From Leptodontidium sp. MPI-SDFR-AT-0119 (Eukaryota; Ascomycota; Leotiomycetes; Helotiales; Leptodontidiaceae), in NCBI GenBank assembly GCA_020726505.1, contig JAHLEZ010000015.1:2046001-2110000 (forward strand): 64,000 nucleotides of DNA. The letters run 5' to 3'. Numbering within the stretch: the stretch's first letter is position 1; each line of letters opens with the position of its first letter. Below, in pieces: positions 48,487-61,352 of the stretch. The translations under genes were made by a program, and so were the position numbers. The notes beneath the pieces are model-generated. The model was not told the DNA's origin and did no database searches. It saw nothing but the letters and a program-made list of their open reading frames with translations.

Positions 48487-51310
48487 TCATTTCTTAAGTC
48501 TATACTTCCCCCCAGCCAACTCCAGACTCCCATCTGCAACCTTCCGACCTAGGAATTCCTGCAGCTCCTCATTGCTGTAGGGGAACCCATCCAAAATAAG
48601 CATCTTCAGCATCATCGCGATCTTCTGCAGCGGCATCTGACTCGAGCTGTTCTTCAGCATGCCCTGGATAAACTGCCAGTAAATCCCCATCTTCTCTTTT
48701 CCAATGCCATCATTCGCCGCCAATCCAATCTCGTCGACGCTGTCTTCGCTTCCGCCTACCGCTGCCGAAGCTGCTGCTTGTGCATTTGATCGGGCGCGAT
48801 CCTCCTTGTTCAGCGTTTCGAGAACGGAAAAGGTATCAGGTGAGATTTCGTGTAGCACGAGCTTGTTGGCCCAGAATTTCAAGGCACTTCGGACAAGCGC
48901 CTCGTCCATTTGAAGGCTCTCTACCAACCCCTGTACGCTTCTCCGTGGTTCAGTGTCGTCTGTTCCATCGCTCTGGAATGCCCAGATGACTGTGGCTTGC
49001 CAGGTGTGGACTTCTTCAACGATGGTTCGATCCTCGAATTCTAGCTCGACAGTGGCCTGGCCCAAAGCATGGAGCCAAGTCAACTTACGGGCCGCTTTGA
49101 GAGTCTCGAATCCTTCTTCGTATCTCTTCTGAAGCTGAAGGATATTTTCTGGAACGAGATACGTTTCTTCGTGGAGCTGGGGCCAAAACAGCCTGGACAG
49201 GATCTTTGCGTGTAGCGATGGCTGGAGGAGCCCCTCGGGATTCAAGTCCTCATCCGCCATACCCGTTTTTGAAGTCGCTGCGTGGATCTCCTGCTCGCTG
49301 GGATCCAAATTCTGATTTCTCCTAATCACGCCATTGACTCTGCTAGAGTCCTGGATATCCTTGAGCATGACCTCGCAGGCCTGTAATGGTGCTTCTCCGA
49401 AACGAATTTTCAAGAGCTCAAGCACTTTGATCTAGATTCATCCATTTAGCTCAATCACAGAGAGGTGATTTTCGGACGCTTACTTCTTTCTCAAAAGTCC
49501 CGTCATGTTTCAACAGATTCTCTCCAATGATATTTTGGAATTCCTTGATAAACACGTCTTGAGACCCAAGAACACCAATGAGCGTTCCTATAATATCGGC
49601 GTTCTTCGACCGTTTGTAACCTGGACCAGCATCAACTGGGTCAGGGATCCAGTCCATATCATGCCAGTCAAGCTCCTCGTCGTTTGCCCGCTTACCCACC
49701 TGATCCGAGCCGTTGTTCAAGAGCTGGGCTAGCTCCACTAGTTTATCATTCGCAGAGGTGATCGGACTTCCTTGAGCATCTTCCGTATCCGAAAGCAGGC
49801 CAGCAATAATGATCCGCACCGTATCTTCTCTTGAGCATAAGTATAACTGCAGAGGATACGCAACTCGGTCTAGCAGGACTTTAGAATGGTCCAGGGAATG
49901 GAAAGACCAGATCATAGAAATATAAGTCTGTAGTATTTGCAGGGTTGAAGTGCCCGGATGCAAAAGTTTCCCTCCTAGTCGTCCCGAAAATACTTCTGTC
50001 AACCGCAGGCGCCTTTGAGGGGTTGTGATGGCAGTCCGGAGGTCATCCAAGGCACCGTTACTGCGAGGCCAATTTCCTACGATATCGAACAATTCTTTAG
50101 TTCGCAGCTCGGCAAGACGACCAATACTCATTTCCTTGTACTTCTCTTTATCAGTCCAAGATACGGACCTGGTACCAAGCATGTTGAGAACCTGGACAGC
50201 AAGCTTGGCAAATCTGTTTTCAATCCAGCCGCAGAGATCAGTAACACATCGTGAGGGCGACGCGTTATGAGCCGTCCGTGGCAGGGTTGAAGTTCGGTCT
50301 GTGGTCGAGACAGTTCCTTGTTTAGCTGAAGGTGCATCAGCCGCATCCTCCAGGGACCAGATACCTTTGCAGCCTTGATAGACATACTCCGTCATAGCGT
50401 TGTTCATAATCTCAGCAAAACACACCTGGAATCGCTCTCCGGCCAATCCGACCTTTCGGAATGACTCAACCAAACTAAGAATCTCCCGGCGTGATTTTTC
50501 CGTTTCAGAGCTTTCAGGTAGTATTGTAGTTGAGGAGTGCACGTTATTGCTCCCTGGAAGACCAAGAATTGCAGAAACGTGTCGTTCGAGAACCATCATT
50601 AAGGCGTTAGATAACGGTTCCAAGACCGAGTTGCTGACAATAGCATCAAGATCCCGGCGAAACTTGGCCATGATCTGCCCAGAGGTTCCAGGAGAAGAGA
50701 CATCCAGTTGTTCCTTGATGAATGATAGGCCATGGTGGTATTGACGATGGGCAGTCTCGAGGATTTTGATCGATTTGACAAGAATTGCAGTGGGAATTTC
50801 ATTTTTTCGCAAACGAAGTATTACAGGAAGAACCTGGTGCAAGAAATGATGTCGTACTTGGGATGTATGCCAGGCAATGATATCTTCTGTTTGACGGGCA
50901 TATGGGACATAGGCGTGAGGGTACAGAACATCCTCAAGAGCAATGTAGAAATCCGGGCCAGTTGACTCCCTCTCTGGTTTGAGGGGTTCTAGAACAGCTC
51001 TGTTTTCAGGAAACTCGGAGAGAGAAAGGGTCCTCGTGACAAGATGCCATGATCGATCCCACCGAACCTGGTCTTGAATGTGATTTGATCCATGCGAAGG
51101 AACCCCCTTTGACGCAGGTGAGCCTCTGTAGTCTGATGAGGGAAAGGAGAATTTGTCGGGATGGATCGGCGCGGGTGCTCCAAATGCCTGACCAGGAGCT
51201 GTGAAGCCAGTGACTGGAGTTGCAACAGGAGTTGGCTGAGAAATATCAGCGCCGCCAAAAACCGAGTCGAAAACGCGTCGTTTGCGTTGAGTTAGGGTTC
51301 GCCCCGGCAT
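48487..51310 (-). CDS. APC2: anaphase-promoting complex subunit 2 (cullin-like)
   Basis: Exons 49484-51310 and 48487-49431 give 923 residues; the 52-bp intron is GTAAGC...CTAG. APC2 is the cullin-like scaffold of the APC/C ubiquitin ligase that binds APC11 and drives mitotic exit. The start MPGRTLTQRKRR was chosen because upstream residues in the frame are unlike the family. The conserved cullin part includes WPQLHEETYLVP and LTWLHALGQATVELEFEDR, then a winged helix near the end with MGIYWQFIQGMLKNS and a C-terminal APC2 domain (GFPYSNEELQEFLGRKV, GGKYRLKK). The N-terminal 110 residues are Pro/Ser-rich. The length is a little above yeast and human forms. The gene lies on the same strand as the vezatin-like gene upstream. 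Confidence 0.94.
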
Positions 51311-51834
51311 TGTTGCAAGCCAAGAATCGTCGCAGCCGTATTCCCATGGACAGACTATATTGTATGCAGGATGGTTTACATGGCCCCTCGAGATGTTGTT
51401 GTTGTTGTTCAGTAGAGGACTTGCCGCGAGCACAGATAGCAACCACAATGGAACGCGACTTCCCAGCCTGCAGGTCCTCGATGTCACGTGATGACAATAC
51501 CTCATGCAAGTTTGAACCTGACCATGCCGAGCTAAGGTCAACCAGAGAATACAATAAACCAGGAGAAATACGTGGAATTCAATGTAGCTGTTGACGCCAC
51601 CCATTCTGATCACTACATAGGAAGGCTTCCTATCTTAACTCGCATACAGTACAAAAGCAGTTAAATTAAGATTTATTCATCGAAGAACTCCTGTTCCATG
51701 CTATCCTGGGATATATACCTGGTGCTAAGTAACAGTGAAAAGCAACGCCAATTCCTCGATGCCTATGCCTGGTCAGAAGGATGGTAAGTTCTCGTCCATA
51801 TGTCTAAAACAAAAGAAATCATTAAGCGTGTGCA
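51311..51834. other. spacer between APC2 and the vezatin-like gene
   Basis: A 524-bp stretch with the APC2 promoter and the vezatin-like 3' region on the same strand. It includes a GTTGTTGTT run near 51393-51405. No gene is visible. Confidence 0.5.
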
Positions 51835-53899
51835 TCATATCGACGTAATTCTCCCCCCGCCTGGTGCTGTCCGACCTCTCGGCCTCATGTTGATTACGGA
51901 CTCCAATTCTCTCAACATCTTCGTATTTGCCTCGGCCTTAGTTCTCATAGAGTCCCTCTTCACCCGGTCCTCCTTCATCTTAACAATGCGTTCGTCTCTT
52001 GTCAGAGCGCTTCTCTGCCGAGGAATAGCAATGGCTTCGAACACCTCCTCTGTATCGGATGAGCTGAAGTCCATGCTATTGCGAGACCGAGATTCGCCGT
52101 TGAGAGCTTTCAACGCATCCGAAGCACTGCCCTCCTCTACAGCAGTAAGTCCTCCCAGAGACGTAGTTGGAGAAAGCATGCCGCTCATTGAAGATACCCG
52201 GCGTTCATTTCTGTCGATATTTGATGCAAGAGCTGCCTTGCCATCCTCCCATTCTTGCATCAATGCTTTGAGGTCGATCCCAATGGATTCATACTGGATC
52301 ATCAGGTGGGCGCCTAGCTCGGACACATCTTCGGTTTCGTCCAGGTTTTTGTCGGACTCCTCACGGAGCACGTGTAATTTTGCTTGAAGCCCGCGAATTC
52401 CCGACGAAAGTGAATTTAGTTTGCGTAGCTGAGCTCGCCAACGCTCACGACCAGGCGTGGTAGGTGCTTTTGGGGTTGGAGGGACAGTAAAATCTAAAAG
52501 TAGTCAGAAAAGAATTTACATGCCTTCTTTAGCAGGGCAAAACCTACTCTCCTCCTCGCTCAGGATTCGATGCAATCGTTGCTCGGCATCACCAGTCACC
52601 ACGCCTACCCCGTGGATCTCATCGACCGCCGTGCTCCATCGAGCAAAGTCGGGCTTGCCCCCATGTGCGTCAAGGGCCATTAGACAACAGAGAAATATCT
52701 TCCTCGTCGTGTAGAACCGGGCAGCCAAAATCTTCAAAACCCGGACTGACTCGGCGTCGTCAAATTCTGTTTCCGAATATCCTAGCATTGCTTCTGAAAG
52801 GTCGCTCTCGCTAATATCGTAGATGTCAAGGTACTTCTCAAGGTCCATCTCCTCGGCCATGGGTTTGAGAGTTGCGCACGCCTGCTTGTATCTTGGGATC
52901 ACTTGGGCAAAACAGAGGCGTAGTTGCTTTCTCAGTCGGGCACATCTTCTAGTCTGACTTCTGTCCTCTAGACGACTTATTGGGGGAAGAGGGATACTTC
53001 TGTTTTGCTGTCAGTAGATGTCCGGAATGTGCAACTTGTGACTTGCATTCGATAGCCTCGTGAAACCAATTCCACTTCCTGAACTAGAGTCAATGCTCCT
53101 GCCACCACCGAATCAAGCCCTTGGGCTTTGGTAGAGAAGTCGGACATCTCTGCCAACGATTGCTGCCGAAGGTATTGAAGCCATTGCCTCCGCATGTATG
53201 CGTAAGATACCATAGATAATAAAATTATCACCACGAGAAAGACGGCTATCCGCCCTCTACCAGTAGATGTCCCATCCCCTCGTGTCCAGTGTATTAGCCA
53301 CACCAAAGCAAACGCAACTGACGCCGTCACAGCAGCGCCCGCTATGCTGATAGCACCAATCTGTGGTGCATCCGGAGTTGGTACCACGGCGTCCCGAGAC
53401 TGCCCTTGAATCGCCTGGCCAAGATATGAGTGTGCATTCAGAAGCTGCGATGCCACTATGATGTATCGAAAGCGTTCCAGGAACCTCGCATTATCGGCTC
53501 TCCCAAGTCTCGAATTAACTGCCTTCTACAACACCGATGTTGTCAGCTATGCTCCCCCAACAAGGACAAGGTGGCAACGGCATACGGAGCAAGTATTATG
53601 TATAGCAGCAACTGCATTGTTTTGAGGTATTGCTAGTCGCAGGGGAGGTGGGAGGTTCTGTCGGAACTTGGGGCGAACTGTTGGTCTGCCTCGAGGGGCA
53701 AAGGATGGACTCGATGCATTCGAAGGTAAGTCCGGATCGTGACTCGGAAGGCTGTCAGAATCGTCGCCACCTTCACCTGCATTGTAGATCAGCGATGGGG
53801 CTCAAACATGACCTGTTTAGCACGGGGATGATGCATCAACACTGACTGACCTTCCAGGTAATCGGCAAGAGGCGAATCCTCGAATACTAGGGCCTCCAT
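51835..53899 (-). CDS. vezatin-domain membrane protein (Inp2-like)
   Basis: Exons 53851-53899, 53586-53776, 53047-53525, 52548-52999 and 51835-52493 give 609 residues. The vezatin/myosin-binding family includes yeast Inp2, the peroxisomal receptor for the myosin V motor. Two transmembrane helices lie at about residues 136-160 and 172-190, joined by a short loop (HWTRGDGTSTGRGR). FRYIIVASQLLN precedes them; FSTKAQGLDSVV and VELVSRGYR follow, then PLPPISRLEDRSQ across an intron, all typical of the family. The C-terminal 220 residues include coiled-coil-like segments. Introns are 74, 60, 47 and 54 bp; the 47-bp one has a GC donor. The first, 49-bp exon (MEALVFEDSPLADYLE) is less certain than the rest. 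Confidence 0.82.
53000..53046 (-). other. GC-AG intron in the vezatin-like gene
   Basis: 47 bp with donor GCAAGT, branch site CTACTGAC and acceptor AACAG. It is phase 2 and joins SRGYR-I to SIPLPPISRL. The GT alternatives here shift the frame or leave an intron of only about 35 bp. Confidence 0.8.
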
Positions 53900-56800
53900 G
53901 GATAGCAGAGCACTATAAGAATTGGGTGACGTCCATTCCGATTAAGCGTACAGTGCATGTAACTTCGAGGCGGGAAGGCAGGTGGTGAGGTGTTGTTGAT
54001 GAGACCTGAGTGTCGGGGGGTTGAAAGGAGGCAAGGCAGGACCTGAGGCGTGAAAGTGAAGGTGACCGTGAACGTGAACGTGTCGGGGATTTGTGGCCAA
54101 GTTCCGGTTTGGTTTGGTGGATCGCAACCCCTGAAGTTCTAGAACGGTGATGCGAAGGCAGAGATCCAGTCCTGTTCGAGGGAGCGAGCCGAGGATCTGT
54201 GGAGGGGAGGGGGTCTGCGCTAAGGTACTGTACTGGAGGTACCTATGTCGCCTGGATTCGCTAATTGTGTGAGAGTTTGCATAAATAAACAATAGCAATT
54301 TAAGATGATTACTGATATCGGGATCCGAGCTGGACCTCTTTCGCCCCGATGCAACCAACAACCAAATCCATGAGAAGGAAAGCCACCCTGCCTTTACCCA
54401 GAATTCAGAATTACCCTTTCAAAGAAAGAGACCTTGTGCCTTCTACGTCTGCTGGTCGTGCCAGGTCAGGACGACACATGTCAACTGACTCGAGCCAGCG
54501 CAGATCATGCGGGCGACGGGTTTCTTTCAAGTTGCTTGAATTTGGTTGTTGGGGTGAGAGCTTCATTCTCTGTTTATTTCTGTATCATATCATACTTGAT
54601 TACTAGCATTTTTATGGACCAACCACCCGGACACGCTCTATCTTGTCGTTTGATGCAAGAACGAACATCGCAAATTTCCAAGTGGTCTAGAATAACTAAT
54701 CTGTCCGGAATGGCTTCGGCTTCGGCTTTCAGTGTTTCTGCGTTGTTACAATGCTGTCTGCAGTCAAGGTAGCCAGCCTGGTTCGATTTTTCTGCCGCCG
54801 CAGATCAAGGGCTCGCTCGCCTGCTTCAACTGCTGCTGTTATCAGGCATCTCTTGGTCTATATCAAACAGATTTCTTCCGGATCAAGTCTCGTAGGGCTG
54901 TCAATACACGAGTACTTGATTTTGAAGATCTTTGATGTTTGAATAGCCATGTGGTATTGCTGCGGGATGCTGAGGCACAAATGCTTTACATTCAGGGGGT
55001 GTTGGGGTGCTGGACTTGTTAGCTTGGTAGCTTGGAAGGGTCCCTTTTGCCATGATTAGCACTTGATCAAGAACAAAGATTCATGGTTGCAGAGCCCTGT
55101 TTTCCAGATGTTTCCATGTAACATCATGAGGCTTCACATGCTCAGGCCAAATACGTACACCATTCTTTCAGATAGCGACCATCCAGAACAGGAAAATGGA
55201 CGTAGGAAGCTGCTGCAGGAGTACAATTGCAACTCGACAGACGATCCGACGCCCCTAGTTCCGTGCCACCCCCATCATCGTATCACAGAGTCACGAGGTG
55301 ATCTATACAGTACTGCCGGACGCCGAAGGGGCTTTTCCTTCGCCTGTCGATCCGAAGTCTGGAGATCGAACGGAAGGGAAAGGAAATGTGCATCGCCCGC
55401 TGGTCTGAGTAGCCTAGAACAAACCCACGAAGTATATCGCCCTTCCGCTCTTCGACCCCTCTCGCTCAAAACCGAGCCTACTGTGGTTGTGGTTGCCTCC
55501 TTCGCTCAACTATTCTATGTGTCTCGCGACTTGCATTTGTAATAGCCTCTTGACGGATTATTACCTCACTCAACTTTGTCCTTTCATCTCCTCATTGTTC
55601 TAAGATGCGTAGATTGTGATCTTGCAGATGCGCCACAGAAGATTTAAGTTCAAGTTCATTCAACTGCCACTGATGCCCAGCAACCAATTGGGAGGTATGT
55701 GCCCGACGCTGCTTCGGCCTTATTGCACTTATTCATCAGCCACAACCTCGGGCGGATGTTCTTTAATGCGGATTTGTGTCTTGGCCCAGGGGGTTGGAGA
55801 GGTTTCAAAGGCCGCCCCCATCGGCGTTTGCGTGGTGGGTCAGAGCTTTGGCGTGAGATTCGTGGAGCTTGATAAGCCTCTAAAGCCTCCAAACCATCTC
55901 GTCGGCACCTGCGGTGGAGGTGGCTTTTCTGAGGAGCATTCTGTGTGGTGGAATTAGGCCTAAAGCTGCTTGGTCGAATAGTTTCACTATGGGTCCAAGC
56001 AAGGCCTGTCACCTCACAGCTCAGAAGGGACCGGATTTCCTAGTTGAGAAACAAGCATTCATTCGCATGCTGCCGTCTGTTCTCATGCAAGCCAGATTTT
56101 CGAACAGTACGTACCTTACCATACAGAACCTCGGAAATCAGCCCCAAGGGAACTATCCCCGTCACTTCTAGCCTGCCTGACCACTGGACAACTCCCAACA
56201 GCCACGACTTTATCAGCAGCATCAGTCTCGCACGTGATGATTGCCATGTCCAAGTTAGTCGCTCGATCAGAGCCTACAGTAGTGGAAGGAGTTGCCGATC
56301 AACACGAAGAAGGTGACCTGATTATGTCCAAGGTGGATGGGCGCAATTACTTCTACTGTTAGACAGCTAGTAAGACTTCGAGGTAAGGAGGCGTTCGTGG
56401 ATATAGGAGTGCTGAGTCTGAAGATGTGATGCTACCCACCTACACCTACCTCGATCATGGGTCCAAAACTTGGAGATACAGCATCTTCAGCCCAGTATGT
56501 ACTGCAATTGTGCATAGCCTTCTAATTTCTAGTAGGTTATCGTAGAGGCAAACTCGACCCATGCAGCGATCGGAAACTATTATCAGTTATTGAAGAGAGA
56601 TATTTGGAAGTCATCAACAGACCAAAGTACTATGGTGGCGAATCTGCTCCTTGTCAATTCTAGGATCAGAGGCAGTGGGAATACAGCCGGTTTAGGGGTT
56701 TTGGCAGCCAGGCGAGTTTGCAGCTGATTGCAGCTGATTGCATTTGTTTTCCCTTATGTTTTGATACTTTACCATCTGTTGGCTTTTCCCTGTGCCACCT

Positions 56801-57580
56801 TTTTGCGACCAACAGCACAGTAGTAGCAACAACGCTTGTCTCTGGCCCCAGGGGCTCCAACACGCCGATACTGATCAAGTAGAGAGACAGCCTGGGGGTC
56901 GTGACGGGATGCTGGCCCACAGTACAGTACCAATCGGTGCCTGCCTGACATGGTCAGACCGTCAAATCGGAAGCGCAATGGGACATTCGGATCGGTCATC
57001 TTGTTCACCTTCTTCGCCGTTCGGTGCAGGCTTCTAGCGTGCACATAGGGCTGAAGATTGATAACTAGGTTTTCCAGGATGCGGTTTTCGTGACCGCTCG
57101 CTAATGGTGGTTGATTACCATGCAGTGTCGGCATCCAGCAGGCTGACAAATGGGTTTAAAACCGGGGCTACTCTAGATAGATCACCACGACATGGACCAG
57201 CAATGGGAGTCACTCAAATGCTTGTGCATTTGAGTGAGTGGCTCGGAGCAGATCCGAAATACTGGATTTGTCTGGTTTAAGTTGCGTAGATGGGAGACGG
57301 GAGTGCTGCGGACAGCTGATGTCTGATGATTGATGCCTTGTAGTTGCCGAAGGGCGACGGACGACGATAAAAAGAAGGAAGGGGGAGAGAAAAGTTGGAA
57401 AGAAAGAAGAAAAGAAAATGTCTTCCACCAAGCATCAACAGTCAGCAGTGACGTTTGCTAGGTAGGTAGGTAGGTAGGTAGGTTGACAGTACATGGAAGT
57501 TCTTCCAGGTAGGGTAGTTCAGTCGGTACCTAGTAAGTTTGCTGCAGTATAGCACTACTGGTACTGTATAGTCCCGTCTC

Positions 57581-57700
57581 GTCTTGTCTTGTCTTGTCTT
57601 GTCTTGTCTTGTCTTGTCTTGTCTTGTCTTGTCTTGTCTTGTCTTGTCTTGTCTTGTCTTGTCTTGTCTTGTCTTGTCTTGTCTTGTCTTGTCTTGTCTT
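57581..57700. repeat. (GTCTT)24 perfect tandem repeat
   Basis: Twenty-four uninterrupted copies of the pentamer GTCTT (120 bp), entered through an imperfect GTCTC copy and ending at GTACCC. On the opposite strand it keeps long frames open as a KTRQD repeat, which is an artefact of a stop-free pentamer, not a gene. Confidence 0.97.
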
Positions 57701-58215
57701 GTACCCGGGGATAGTGGATCGATTGATTGTAATGTACGGTACTGTACTGTACTGCTCAGTGTGATTCCAATGTAATGTAATGTACCTATTGATTGCATTG
57801 AAAGCACTGTTTGGTGCAGCCAAATAAACCATCCCATCCCATCCATCCCTGCTCGGATCGGCGATGTGCATGTGAAAAATGCCAGGGATGGCGCACTCCC
57901 AAGCCACAGGACATGCCTGCAGGTGCAGGTTCATCGCTAACTCCGTATCCAGGTGTGTGGGTTACCGTTACCTTGCCTACCTACCTTGAACCGTTTTGAC
58001 GTTCCAAGTACAATACCTAGCAGCCTACGTACCTACCCACTGACACCCCCTCGTCATGATCCCCAAAGCAGCAAATCAACCAAGCCTGTCTCCTACCTAC
58101 CTACTCTTACTCTTTCTTACCCGTACTTTTACTGTACGCTTTCGTACTCCAACCTCGTTCCTGTCCTAAGATATCCATCCATCCACCCACCCATGCATAC
58201 AACATAGCCTTTCCG

Positions 58216-58236
58216 CCCCCCCCCCCCCCCCCCCCC
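58216..58236. repeat. poly-C run of 21 bases
   Basis: A 21-base homopolymer of C just after TTCCG. Exact length may be affected by sequencing. Confidence 0.9.
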
Positions 58237-59085
58237 AGTCTTTTCGCGTCGCAGGGGGGGTAAAAGCCACTTCCACTTCCACTTCCATTTCCACCCTCCC
58301 TCCCCAGATCACATCCATCCGGGCGGGTTCCTTTTGCCTCCTCTTGCCTTACAGTACCCTCCCGACGCACGCACGCACGCAGACTCTTGTTCACTCATAC
58401 GCTCCGGTAGTCTACACATGACCCAAGTCCCGTATAGCCATCGTTACCGCACCAAGGCTGTGTGGATCATAAGCCCTGACAAATGGTGACAGTTTGGGGC
58501 CGGCCGTGGCTCAAGGCCGCCCATCTTCGGTCTCCCCTTCTCTATGTGCCAAGATCCAGATCCCGCATCTCAGATCTGGTAATGAAAGCAGGCGCTTTCT
58601 TCTAGATCTGGTCCTAGTCTGTCAGGGCTTTATCTCCCCCTTGTTATGGAAGCTACTGGATGCAGCGAGCATGGAATCAAGTCAGCCATCCCGCCGCCTC
58701 GAACGGTGTCAATTGTTGGCAAGACCGTTTTCGTCCTATCAACTCTGTATAACTCCTACTGCAACCCTCTCTCGCTTCTCGCGTTTTTCTGCCCCCTATT
58801 TGTTTTTCCACTTCAATCCTCCCCACGTTCCTATTTGGGTATCATGAGTGTTGATACTTCTCGTGCTCCGTTTGTCTTCGTCAGACTTGACTATATAGCT
58901 CTGCCGGGCCTCACTTCGGATTTCTGGTCGAAGCAGACTTTCGAGATACTTCTTCGCAGTCATCAAAAATAGCCATTGCATCCAAGTTTCTCCTCTGAGA
59001 ACCCACACATTTTTTGGTCGTTACTCATTACGCCCCATTCCACATAGTCATCCATCACCGCATCCATTGATCACCATCGGCCAAT

Positions 59086-60058
59086 ATGTCTTCTCGACAT
59101 TCTGGGTCTTCTCGACATCGGTCACACCAATCTAGGAGCAATGATACAAATGCGGAGGAGATGATTGAACAAGTTAAAACCGTTGTCACGCAGTTGAATG
59201 ATGTCGTTGCTTCCAGTCCCCATCAATGGGAGACCTATCTCCCGTCTGCTCGGTCCGCCTTAGCTGCCCTAGAGCATGTTCGCTTCTTCCGTGATCCTCA
59301 GCGTTATGCCGAGCAAGTGTGGATTCTTCATGGACTGCAAGACTATGCCTTCCATGACCCAGATTCTGGATGTATCCCTGATATTGCAGACTTTTGCCAG
59401 GCGTCATGGTTGCGGATTCTTAGAAACTACCCGGAGAATGTGGAGACGTTGACAGGTATGATTTAGCCCTCGCCCATAGCTAGAAGTGATACAGCCACTA
59501 GCCACTGTTTTGAAATCGCTGACTTTGGTGGCCCTTAGGTCTGGGCAGCAATTGGCTCCAGCGAGCTCAGGCAACACTTGCTAGAATCCAACGAGAGGAG
59601 GGCAATGACTCCTCAAGTCAAGGTAGTGGCCAAGCAGGTAATCTTTTCAAGAACTTGCATCGCCCCCACAAATGAGCATGTTGCTAACAAAAAATAGCGT
59701 CCCCACCAGCCGATCCGAGGAGACAGGGACCTCTTTATGTTGAAGCACGAGGATATTTACAGCCTGCTGTGGATTTCTACGCAAGAGCTGTCAGGTCTTC
59801 CGATGCCCTGGGAGAAACCACGGGTGATATTCTGGCTTCGGTGAGTTTTGCACACCACGACGTAGTAAAGCAGGGCTAACAGAAGCACAGGCAGCAGAAT
59901 CGCAGATGTCTCTGGGTAATGTGACTGCGTCTCCTGGAGACGAGCGTTGTTTTACTCAAGCCATTCGCTATCTACGCCGCGCCGAGGCTGTTCCTGGTTA
60001 CACTTTATCGATCTACCTAGAACAATATTTGAATGACTATGGACGATATGTTTCTTAA
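59086..60058 (+). CDS. unrecognised 259-residue protein, helical repeat-like
   Basis: Exons 59086-59455, 59539-59637, 59698-59840 and 59891-60058 give 259 residues with all phases closed; introns are 83, 60 and 50 bp. The first 25 residues are Ser/Arg/His-rich (MSSRHSGSSRHRSHQSR). The rest is helical with aromatic residues: AEQVWILHGLQDYAF, DFCQASWLRILRNYPENVE, LGSNWLQRAQATLARIQ, and a last exon with AIRYLRRAEAVPGYTLS and YLNDYGRYVS. The pattern looks like tetratricopeptide-type helix pairs but I cannot assign a family with certainty. There is no signal peptide or membrane segment. Four exons with clean phases make it a real gene; its function is unknown. Confidence 0.75.
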
Positions 60059-61352
60059 GCGGCGCAATTTGGCTATGTGTTTGGAAACTTATTAGGGTTT
60101 GAGACGGGATTTGGATGGGACGAGGGATATACCATTGCAGGGAATTGGGCTACGTTCTTGGATCTCCATACAAGTACGGTGATATGGGTTTTCCTTGCGA
60201 CACTCCTTATAATTTCACCTTGATTATTTCCCTTCGTCGACTTTCGTTCATGGGCCGATGCAACCTATTTAGCACACACCCTGCTTAAATGACAAAAATA
60301 TCACACCTCAATGCGAACTTCTATCAAGGAGTTATCCAAGACTGAGGCGTCTGCCGTCCGATCCTGTGAAGTATTGTACACGTGACTAGAAGTGTCCTTG
60401 ACCAACTTTGGGATGTCATAATGGGGTACCTGCGCACCCATCCACAGAAGGTGGCGGCGCATACGTATTTTTTCCCTCCGGCACCAGCCAGTTTGCCCCA
60501 GAACCATGCTGACGGGAGACGCATCGTCCAGCATCACTGCATCAGTAGGCCATAGAAGACGCATGGAACAAAAATCAGTGGCCACGGTCCACGGAGCTCT
60601 TGTCCAGCGCTGGCCCCCACGGGCCTCACCAGCTCATCCCTCCGCAGCAGTTGCCGGAAGAATCCAGCCAGAGGGGACAGCGTCCCATTTGCTGACTGCC
60701 CTATAATGAAACGGTGCTCGTAAAGAACAGTACAGCCCTATGCAAGGGGGCAAGTCAACGTCAACGTCCGCCAACTTCAACATGGAAGATGTAAGAAATC
60801 CATGCAAGCAGCTGTTTAAATCCGAAGCTAACTTCGGGCACTTCAAGGGGGCAGTGAAGGTCGAAGTGTGAGATGGAGATGGAGATGCAGACAGATGCAG
60901 GTGGAGGTGGAGGTGGAGGTGGAAGAGATGCGAGACAGTGAGGTGTGAGTTGTGAGTTCCAGGTTGTGTTGTCCACATTCGCGTAACCATACTACAGAAT
61001 AGCCGAGCACCCTCACCTCAAGGGGGAGTGTTGCCTGGCCAAATTTGTACCAATTTGGCTGTTTGCCTCAGGCATATATTTTATCCACCCGGTCCCGAGG
61101 TCCCGTCACCGCACGCCCAGCCCGGACCGGCCCGGCTAACAACGTCAACGTCCAGCTTCCACCTCCAAGCTTGAGCTCCAAGGATCTTTACTCTACACAC
61201 CTATCTACCTACCTACCTACCTATCCACATAGGTGCCCTGCCCTACTCTTCTCTCTCGCCATTGTTCGACCAACCCGAATACTGCACCATCTCCTCCCCA
61301 GCCTTGATTGTATTCTCGGCACGCAGCCCGCACGCTGGACCAAATCGTCGTC
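60059..61352. other. 1.3-kb intergenic region upstream of EMC6
   Basis: It holds the 3' region of the previous gene and the EMC6 promoter. GGAGGT copies lie near 60900-60922 and CTAC copies near 61204-61223, close to the expected EMC6 leader. No gene is visible. Confidence 0.5.

Larger units (their letters stand above)
53900..59085. other. 5.2-kb intergenic region
   Basis: Open frames up to 159 codons occur (for example at 55063-55542) but none shows a domain, a credible exon chain or a biased composition. The region holds a (GTCTT)24 array, a 21-base C run, GGTA copies near 57461-57482, and pyrimidine-rich sequence shortly before the next gene. Confidence 0.45.

Noticed and set aside
55063..55542. 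159-codon open frame in the 54-59 kb spacer
   Set aside because: No domain, no conserved-looking motif, overlapped by an antisense frame, and no splice partners.
57581..57700. CRISPR array
   Set aside because: The units are five bases with no spacers, and the DNA is fungal.
57442..57934. Two 134-codon frames with a KTRQD repeat
   Set aside because: They are open only because the 24-copy pentamer has no stop codon in those frames; the flanks are not protein-like.
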